Shown piece after piece: positions 41,108-46,867 of a stretch of DNA of 46,867 bases. The stretch covers positions 1 through 46,867 of the forward strand of contig CALIRQ010000006.1 in assembly GCA_938042195.1 (NCBI GenBank), written 5' to 3'. The stretch is from an uncultured archaeon. GTDB taxonomy: Archaea; Thermoproteota; Bathyarchaeia; 40CM-2-53-6; CALIRQ01. How positions within the stretch are numbered: position 1 is the first letter of the stretch; each line of letters begins with the position of its first letter. The position numbers and the translations under genes are program-made. Below the pieces are notes generated by a model, which had not been told where the DNA came from, did not search any database, and saw only the letters and a list, made by a program, of their open reading frames with translations.

Positions 41108-44007
41108 AGCGCCGATTCCTCTCGGCCCCTATCGCGCTCTTGGCCCTTTTGGTCCTGATGGCCTCTTCGACACCGATTTCCATCAGCGCCGCTCCAAAAT
41201 CCGACCCGCCGGGCGATTGGGTCGCCCTGAGCCCCGGATCCTCATGCGGAAGGCTTGGCGATCCTCTCGGGAACGTTGCCAAATCCTACGCGGATTCGGC
41301 GGTCTTCGCGGGATGCGCCGGGGACTTGGAGTTCATAGCGCATTTCGATGCCCCGAGGGATGGCTTGAGGATATACATCCCGGATTCCTTCTCGGGCTGG
41401 ACCGAGCTCCTGCCGAGCGGGAACTGGAGCACTGCCAACGTTTGGACTTCCCTGACGGAGGATTATAGATTCGTGACCGTCGATAAGGCGGGCCCCAGGG
41501 ATCCCTTGGCCCCCGGTTGGTGGAGAGTAACCATATGGAATCGAACGGCCCAAGGCTATCCGGCTGGGGATCACGTGGTGAGGATATTCGGCGTTAGGGC
41601 GCCTTGGGTCCTCGGGCGCTATCATTTCAAGGTTTACGTCCTGCCCAACCCGAGCGGCCCAAGGCCGATCCAGGAGGGGCTGTTCCAATCGATCGGCTGG
41701 GAGAGGTTCCCGACGCTCGTGGTCAAAGGGGCCGTGAACCCGGCTTATATAAGGGGGATCCTCAGGGTCGCCGGACCATCCGGGAGGCAGGGGGCGCCGG
41801 TGGGCGTAAGCGGCAGGGTCTTGGCGATCCGGGTGGGCCCAGGGGGATTGAATTTCTCAGCCCAAGCCTTCTCCCGCGACGGCGAATACCTCCTCTGCGG
41901 GCTCCCCGCAGGGACTTGGCGACTGATCGCCAGCGCCTCCGGCTTTTTGCTATCGGAAAGGATCGTAGAGGTTGCCGAGGGCCAATCCCTTGACGGCATA
42001 GATATAGGCCTACAGCTCGGGCCGGAGATCTCCGGGATAGTTCGCTCCAAATGGATCGGCCCAGGCGGCTCGGCCCCGGCCCCCTGGGGGATGGTCAAGT
42101 ATGGGATCGATGCCGATTGGAGCCATAGGACGATCAACATCGAGTTATTAAGCCCGAGCGGTGAATTCATCGCCGGATCCAAATATCCTTTCCCGGAGCT
42201 CGACCCGGGCTCGTCGGAATATAGATTCTCGATTAAGAGCGCCTCGCTGACGGGCCATACGCCATCCGATGAGGCGGATTACGTGGCCGGGATAGAGCTC
42301 GGCGAATACAGGCTCCGGGCCTTTGTCAGCGGTTATATACAAACCAGGGATTTCCCGGTGGTGGTTTCGCACCCCGGCGGTGTTTTCATCGAGATGGACC
42401 TCTATAGGGGGCCGAGTCTTTCCGTCAGGATACTATTCCAATCCCAGCCCGATCTCCTGAGGCCCTCTCCAGTTGGTTATAACAGGATCTTATTGGTGGA
42501 GGCCTTCGGGGCCGACGGGGCCCTGAGGGCCTGGAACCTGACCCTCGTGCCCGCCGGTGCGGAGGAGGCGGAGATCGAGCTCACGGGGCTTTGGTCCGCC
42601 CCTTGGCCGAGGTCCCTCTATCATTGGGCCGGGTTGAAGGATTATGGTCTTGAGCCGGGAATATATACGATCAAGGCTTGGTCCGCGGGATACTACCATC
42701 CCACCGTGGATAGGGTCAGCGTTCTCAGCGGCACCTCCCCCTCGAAGATTAGCCTGAAGCTTTATAAAGGGGGATCGATCTCGGTCACGGCTTCATCGAA
42801 CAGGGCGCAAGCCCCCCTCATCCAAATCCCATGGGCATATCCCGGGAGGGCTATCCGATTCGATTTCTACATCGATGGGAAATGGGTCGGATGGGCTTCG
42901 GCCGAGCAAACGCCCGGATCCCAATCGGCCAGCGTTCTATTCGAGGGGAACTTCGCTTGGGGAAGGGATCGCTCCGATTTGGCATATTTCAAGGGCGAGA
43001 GGGATTCCGGGCTCAAAACGGGCGTTTGCACGGTGGTTGTGAGCACACCGGGCTATCATCAGCCCAAGGCGGCATCGGCGCAAGTAGGCATCGGTTCGGC
43101 ATCGGACATCTCCATCCCGCTCGTCCTATCCCCGGCGCTGGGCCTCACGGTCCACTTCAGGAGGGAGGGGCTGGTCTCGCAAACCGATAGGGATTATCCC
43201 ATCAGGGTAGAGGTCTTCTCCGCGGGCCAGCTCGTCGGTGCTAACCTTGGCATCGTGCCAGCCGGATCGATCTCCTATTGGATCGAGGTGCGCGGCTTAG
43301 AGGGTTATGCGGGGGCTTCTGGCGCTATGCGATGGGCCAATTATTGGACTACGACCGATGGCCAACTCACGAGGGACGGGGGGTTACCCGCGAACGCTCC
43401 ATTGGAGGTGCTCATTTACGTGCCATCCTATCAGCTGGGCCTCTTGCGAACGCTTGGGTCCTCTTGGGATTTCGCCTTAGAGGCATCGTTGGAAAAGCTC
43501 GGAAGGGTTTGGGGCTCGATGGGCTACTTCGACCGACGTGGGGTCCTGAGGCCCTTGGTTTGGGGCTTGGTTGAGGCTTCTGGGCCGGCCGAGCTCGAGG
43601 CTCCCAGCATGGACGGGGGCGCTTTCTCCCTGTGGCTTCCCCCCGGCCCCTACTCGATCCGGTTCTCAGCCCATCCGCATTTGCAAACGCTCCCGCCCCA
43701 AACGCTTCAAGTCATGGTCTCCCCAGCGGCGGATTCGCCGCTTGGAATTGAGTTAACCTCCACTGGTGCGCCGATCCCAGAGCTCGCATCCCGAGGGATT
43801 CCTTCAATGCTCATCCTGCTGGCATTGGTTTTGGCGCTCACCAATTTCGCTCGGAAATCCGTTCCCCCAAAAAGGCCCGGCAACGGGAAAAATATCATCG
43901 ATATGGAAGCGAATAGAGCATGGGCACAAAAATCCGTTGTGGCGCCGGGAGTGGGATTTGAACCCACGAGGCCCAAAGGGCCATCGGCTCTCCGCCTAGC
44001 GGGTTAG
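41104..44007 (+). CDS. Giant surface protein with repeated carboxypeptidase-regulatory-like domains
   Basis: About 967 codons. The signal peptide is KRRFLSAPIALLALLVLMAS, a charged start plus hydrophobic core. It is only complete if translation starts at CTG 41104, which overlaps the previous stop as CTGA. The next standard start, TTG 41140, lacks the charged part. The body is a string of beta-sandwich units with recurring GxYxLRAxxSGY and PGIYTIKAWSAGYY phrases, as in carboxypeptidase-regulatory-like domains. A membrane helix GIPSMLILLALVLALTNF comes near the end. After it the frame runs antisense through tRNA-Ser (VGFEPTRP is the classic translation of a tRNA) and stops inside it. The natural C-terminus is probably just after the helix. 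It likely sits on the outer surface. Confidence 0.75.
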   Translation: MKRRFLSAPIALLALLVLMASSTPISISAAPKSDPPGDWVALSPGSSCGRLGDPLGNVAKSYADSAVFAGCAGDLEFIAHFDAPRDGLRIYIPDSFSGWTELLPSGNWSTANVWTSLTEDYRFVTVDKAGPRDPLAPGWWRVTIWNRTAQGYPAGDHVVRIFGVRAPWVLGRYHFKVYVLPNPSGPRPIQEGLFQSIGWERFPTLVVKGAVNPAYIRGILRVAGPSGRQGAPVGVSGRVLAIRVGPGGLNFSAQAFSRDGEYLLCGLPAGTWRLIASASGFLLSERIVEVAEGQSLDGIDIGLQLGPEISGIVRSKWIGPGGSAPAPWGMVKYGIDADWSHRTINIELLSPSGEFIAGSKYPFPELDPGSSEYRFSIKSASLTGHTPSDEADYVAGIELGEYRLRAFVSGYIQTRDFPVVVSHPGGVFIEMDLYRGPSLSVRILFQSQPDLLRPSPVGYNRILLVEAFGADGALRAWNLTLVPAGAEEAEIELTGLWSAPWPRSLYHWAGLKDYGLEPGIYTIKAWSAGYYHPTVDRVSVLSGTSPSKISLKLYKGGSISVTASSNRAQAPLIQIPWAYPGRAIRFDFYIDGKWVGWASAEQTPGSQSASVLFEGNFAWGRDRSDLAYFKGERDSGLKTGVCTVVVSTPGYHQPKAASAQVGIGSASDISIPLVLSPALGLTVHFRREGLVSQTDRDYPIRVEVFSAGQLVGANLGIVPAGSISYWIEVRGLEGYAGASGAMRWANYWTTTDGQLTRDGGLPANAPLEVLIYVPSYQLGLLRTLGSSWDFALEASLEKLGRVWGSMGYFDRRGVLRPLVWGLVEASGPAELEAPSMDGGAFSLWLPPGPYSIRFSAHPHLQTLPPQTLQVMVSPAADSPLGIELTSTGAPIPELASRGIPSMLILLALVLALTNFARKSVPPKRPGNGKNIIDMEANRAWAQKSVVAPGVGFEPTRPKGPSALRLAG

Positions 44008-44042
44008 CAAGCCGACGCCTTACCTGGCTAGGCAATCCCGGC
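43940..44042 (-). tRNA. tRNA-Ser (GCT) with one intron and encoded CCA
   Basis: On the minus strand, GCCGGGA (from 44042) pairs with TCCCGGC, followed by discriminator G and CCA (43942-43940). The D arm is GCC...GGC, the anticodon stem TCGGC/GCCGA and the loop TTGCTAA with anticodon GCT at 44006-44008. A long variable arm TGGCCC-TTT-GGGCC is typical of serine tRNAs. The T arm is GTGGG-TTCAAAT-CCCAC. A 15-base intron at about 43989-44003 follows the loop and folds CCGC-TAG-GCGG. The reading frame of the giant surface protein runs antisense through about two thirds of this gene. Confidence 0.9.
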
Positions 44043-45227
44043 GGGGCTGCTTAACTTCATATCCAAGCCTCTTATGGCTCGAATTCCCATCCTACACAAA
44101 GGGGCTCGGCTTTTATGCTTTTCTTCCAAGGCCCTCATTCGAAGCGCCCGATTCCTACGCCGGACCCCAATCCGAGCGCGGGCCGATTCAAGGGCTTTCC
44201 CTCAATCCGCCTCGGAGCTCCGTAAGCCCCCCTCCCCTATGGGGCCCTCCCGCTGGACCACGGGGGCCAAGGGACCGAGCCAACCCAAGGGCTGGGCATC
44301 AAGGGAGGTACCCCAAGGCTTAAGGCCAAGGCATCGCCTGATTCCCATAAATTATTTATCTATGATTGAATCAAATCCACTTAAAGGGGGGTTTATGAGG
44401 CGAAGGGTTAAGCTCGCTTCGCCATTCTTCATCCGCTTCTCGACTATGGGCCGCATGGCCGCAGCCGCATACGTTCAGTAGAGTCAAGCTCTCATCGCCT
44501 CATAAACTCCAGGGATGGGATCCGCGAAATAGTCTTCACATAAATGAACGAGTATTTCTTGGAGGCACCCCATGGCCTGGCTTGGATCGCAGGCAATATC
44601 ACCAATTGGTATACGATGCCAGGCGGCGCATCGATATACGCATGGGGGATCATTGCGGAAGGGCGCGGAAACCATAATGGCGGCGATATGTGCCGCCGAT
44701 AAGGATATCGTCACGACCGCGGGATCATTCGATCCATCGATGACGGAGCGGGTGAGCTAATTCGTGGACGTGACGACGGATGATGGCATAAGGGTCACGG
44801 GGGCATCCCTTTGCCCTGAGGTGGTCCATTGCAGATATGGTGCCACGAATTCGCGCATAACTTGGGCCTGCCGGACCCAGGGCTGCGTCATGAAGGCTGT
44901 GAAGAACCAAGCCCTTAAGGGAGGCCTAATTGGTTCATGACGGTACCGGTCCCATTGTCGAACCGCCGCCCGCACCCCTTAAACTCGTACCGCTGGTAAA
45001 GATGCTTTCCCCAGCCACGCCTAACGACCCTCGAACTTCAGTAGAGGCATATGAGGCCCCAGGCCCACTTCCCTCAAAGCCGGGCACATTCCTTTTCAGA
45101 AGGCATGAAAGACCGAATGGTCAAACTCATAAGGACGTGAGATGACGTGTCGAATAACCCACTTCCCACCCAAGAATATGTCAAAAACAGCGTCATGAGG
45201 AGAGTTATATCGAGTGGATTGGCATCT
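44043..45227. other. 1.2-kb gene-poor region, possible structured RNA and gene remnants
   Basis: No intact gene recognised. The part next to tRNA-Ser (about 44090-44335) is GC-rich with many short complementary runs, and an AT-rich patch with TATA character lies at 44343-44362. On the minus strand it contains GTGGTCCAGCGGGAGG, which resembles a tRNA D arm, but no T arm follows. Minus-strand frames between 44484 and 44975 look like an eroded protein (for example ILVHLCEDYFADPIPG) that I cannot name. Confidence 0.35.
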
Positions 45228-45272
45228 TGATATCAAGAAATCTGATGTCAAGAAATCTGATATCAAGAAATC
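45228..45272 (+). repeat. Three tandem 15-bp repeats, palindromic core
   Basis: Units TGATATCAAGAAATC, TGATGTCAAGAAATC and TGATATCAAGAAATC are exactly adjacent. The first and third are identical and the middle one differs by one base. The outer units contain the palindrome TGATATCA. They end about 33 bases before the TATA box of the DGC gene, a place where regulators often bind. Confidence 0.85.
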
Positions 45273-45304
45273 CTATTATTTGACATAGCAGAAAGAGAGA
45301 AAAG

Positions 45305-45314
45305 TTTTTATAAG
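45305..45314 (+). promoter_or_regulatory. TATA box of the DGC-domain gene
   Basis: TTTTTATAAG, about 30-40 bases ahead of TTG 45345. Confidence 0.5.
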
Positions 45315-45344
45315 GCAGTTGCATTCGCAAACTGAGCGGATGGT

Positions 45345-45782
45345 TTGAAGGGGGGAAGAAAAATATCGGAAGAGAGAATGGAAAGAGGGAATGTTACCAA
45401 GCCCAAAATTCTTCCATTATGTCATCAAGTTGCGGAACATGAGAATTTGATCTGGGTCTGTGACGGGGCAGCCAACTGTGGCCAAATGGGGCACGCAGTA
45501 GGCGTTTCGCTAACAAATCTTGGCAAGGGTAGGATGTGTTGCATAACAGCTATCGCAGGGGGCTCAAAGTCTCACTTAGAGATTGCGGAGAGAGCAATGA
45601 AAAACATAGTCATAAACGGATGCGGAAACAAATGCGCTTCAAAAGTCTTTGAGAAGGCTGGGAAAAGAATTGATTATGAAATTGACTTATCAAAATACCT
45701 GCAGAAAGTACCTACGCTTGACATAAATGAGGCGGATGTAAAGAAAATAATGCAAATAATCATTAGTGAGGCAAAACTGTAG
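45345..45782 (+). CDS. DGC-domain putative zinc-binding protein
   Basis: Up to 145 residues. It has the pattern of the DGC family: KILPLCHQ, VCDGAANCGQMGHAVGVSL, GRMCCITAIAGG and VINGCGNKCASKVFEKAG, so seven or more cysteines in the family's positions. The family is thought to bind zinc or another metal; its role is unknown. The gene is clearly richer in A and T than its surroundings and uses codons such as AAA, ATA and AGA more, which suggests recent acquisition. The start may be TTG 45345 or, with a GGAAGAGAG site, ATG 45378. It is flanked by a tandem repeat and a transposase remnant. Confidence 0.85.
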   Translation: MKGGRKISEERMERGNVTKPKILPLCHQVAEHENLIWVCDGAANCGQMGHAVGVSLTNLGKGRMCCITAIAGGSKSHLEIAERAMKNIVINGCGNKCASKVFEKAGKRIDYEIDLSKYLQKVPTLDINEADVKKIMQIIISEAKL

Positions 45783-45819
45783 CATATCCAAGATCAGCAT
45801 CCAAGGGCTGGATTAAGCC

Positions 45820-46330
45820 TTGCGCTTAACCTACAACAATGTTTATGGTTGTGAGGGCTTGAGGGGGGAACCTGTACCTCACCGCTTCCAAAGTCCTAGG
45901 GGCGTTGTGGTGCTGGACGAGGCTTATGCGACGGCTGACCTCAAGGGCAAAAGAGGTTTTCAGGAGGGGCCGAGGACTAGGGGAGTCGCGGAAGGGACAC
46001 TAAGCCGTGGATAAGCAACACGATCTTTTGGGTAGTTGAGCGAGAGAGTCTGGTGAGGCCCATTCCCATAGCTGATGCGACTTAACGGTGCTTCGAGAAG
46101 CCTGGGTCGCCATGGAAATGGTGAACCACACCATTAGGCGAGTATAGGAGGAGCAAAATCCACATAAACACGGTGGAGGCCGAGTTCTCTGCCTTCCGAC
46201 CTTAGAATGGCGCATTCCGCGGCATCAGAAAGGAAAACATCCACCTATATACAGTCCACTACAACTTCCTCCGCAACATAAATCAAATCCAAGCCGAATG
46301 GCACCAGAAATCGTCCTCATTCCGGCGAAA
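45820..46330 (+). pseudogene. Decayed IS1595-like DDE transposase
   Basis: Pieces of one transposase appear in successive frames: VVLDEAYATADLKGKRGF near 45910-45960, TIFWVVERESLVRPIPIADA near 46019-46078, and IHINTVEAEFSAFRP, a stop, then NGAFRGIRKENIHLYTVHYN near 46158-46262. The order DE-x-Y..KGKRG, VVERE, H-x-NTVE...SKENLHLY matches IS1595-type transposases. Several stops and frame changes break it, so it is dead. I found no terminal inverted repeats by eye. Confidence 0.6.
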
Positions 46331-46735
46331 AGAGCTCAAGAATCAAAGGGATCGGAATTGAGGGGGCCGGCGCGCCGGGTGGGATTTCCGCCGTTGGGAG
46401 AGCTGTCATTCGCTAGCCGATTCGGTTCACGCGATCGAAGTAGGCCCCGCGGCCTTATCCGATGGCCTCCGCAGCTCCGCCAGCCCGCGGCACCTCCCAT
46501 CATCCCCCTCCGAAGACCTCGAGGGCTCGTCCGAGGATCTCCCCAGCCCCCAAGCCCAACAGCCCTTCCCTCGTCTACGGCATTCCTAATGGCGGCGTTC
46601 GCTTCGGGAAAGTTAGGCATGAGCGCGATCGGAGTGGCTACGATCGATGTAGGAGAGTCGATCTCTTCTTGGCCAAGGCGAAGGGCCTTATGGAGCCCCA
46701 ACTCAGCTGCGGATGCTTACGAAGACGATCAGTCA
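46331..46735. other. Gap without convincing gene
   Basis: Open frames exist on both strands but none is recognised. A minus-strand frame includes TPIALMPNFPEANAAIRNAV, which is protein-like, but it runs into low-complexity Arg/Gly/Pro sequence. I do not call it. Confidence 0.3.
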
Positions 46736-46867
46736 TTATAAGAGCAGCAGCTCGCCGAGCTCCCTTACGCTATCCATTTTCTCCAAGGATCCAACGGCCC
46801 TAATTACATCCTCGACTCTCTCCCCATTCAAGGCAAGGGATGCAAGCGACTTGAACTTCTTCTCTAG
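46736..46867 (-). CDS. C-terminal end of an unidentified gene, cut by window edge
   Basis: The last 43 codons of a minus-strand gene run off the right end. The product ends LASLALNGERVEDVIRAVGS and then LEKMDSVRELGELLLL before TAA. It is helical, with Leu and charged residues regularly spaced, and its codon use resembles that of the good genes here. The family cannot be named from this fragment. Confidence 0.5.
   Translation of the reverse strand, partial: LEKKFKSLASLALNGERVEDVIRAVGSLEKMDSVRELGELLLL

Noticed and set aside
44213-44310. Possible extra tRNA on the minus strand (GTGGTCCAGCGGGAGG)
   Set aside because: No T arm or matching 3' acceptor strand could be found even allowing introns.
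44484-44975. Minus-strand frames such as ILVHLCEDYFADPIPG and VMREFVAPYLQW
   Set aside because: They look like eroded coding sequence, but stops interrupt them and I could not assign a family.
45228-45272. Tandem repeats as a CRISPR array
   Set aside because: The units are directly adjacent with no spacers, only 15 bases long, and no cas gene is present. No CRISPR array was seen elsewhere in the window.
46298-46803. Open frames of 113-147 codons on the plus strand near the right end
   Set aside because: They are Ser/Pro/Arg-rich and partly antisense to the truncated minus-strand gene.

Overview
This is a GC-rich archaeal chromosome segment, most likely from a TACK-lineage (Thermoproteota) thermophile or anaerobe. 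The evidence is ribosomal protein L38e, topoisomerase VI, aIF1A, aIF2-beta and Rio1 genes, a GHMP-type archaeal shikimate kinase, TATA-box promoters a short distance ahead of genes, many TTG starts, and tRNA genes carrying several introns. A class III (anaerobic) ribonucleotide reductase argues for an anaerobe. I cannot fix the class.

Layout. 1-3.4 kb: MNT/HEPN pair, a frameshifted surface protein, L38e, a lone Lrp ligand-binding domain, two multi-intron tRNA genes and a retropepsin-like protease. 3.4-4.3 kb: no gene seen. 4.3-6 kb (minus): sodium/solute symporter with its DUF3311 partner. 6.2-10.3 kb (minus): nrdD-nrdG-M20 deacylase operon. 10.5-15.6 kb (minus): an information-processing cluster, aIF2-beta, DUF424, aIF1A, Rio1, KH (Pno1-like), Top6B, Top6A. 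15.9-17.5 kb (plus): metG. 17.5-22 kb (minus): a 45-residue ribbon-helix-helix-like gene, gcvPA, gcvPB and a tRNA methylthiotransferase. 22-26.1 kb (minus): CARDB-like surface protein, LarA-like racemase, ATP-dependent DNA ligase.

26.6-39.3 kb is an aromatic amino-acid supercluster. A minus-strand operon (aroK, chorismate mutase, aroA, aroC, pheA, tyrA) and a plus-strand operon (trpE-G-D-C-F-B-A) diverge from a gap of about 700 bases. Together they run from shikimate through chorismate to prephenate, the Phe/Tyr precursors and tryptophan. Successive genes overlap by ATGA or TTGA junctions, implying translational coupling. trpF is interrupted by a frameshift in a G run and by an in-frame TAG.

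39.2-44 kb: a tautomerase/ornithine-cyclodeaminase-family pair (minus), then a cysteine-rich protein and a very large surface protein (plus), whose reading frame runs antisense into an intron-bearing tRNA-Ser gene. 44-46.9 kb is gene-poor and looks accessory: a less GC-rich DGC-domain gene behind three tandem 15-bp repeats, a decayed IS1595-like transposase, and the 3' end of a gene that runs off the window.

The most notable observations are the six tRNA introns in three genes (three in one tRNA-Asn), the absence of a usable start codon for top6B, the lesions in trpF, and small candidate operators at nrdD, trp and the DGC gene. Several single-base frame problems lie in homopolymers and could be assembly errors; reads would decide.
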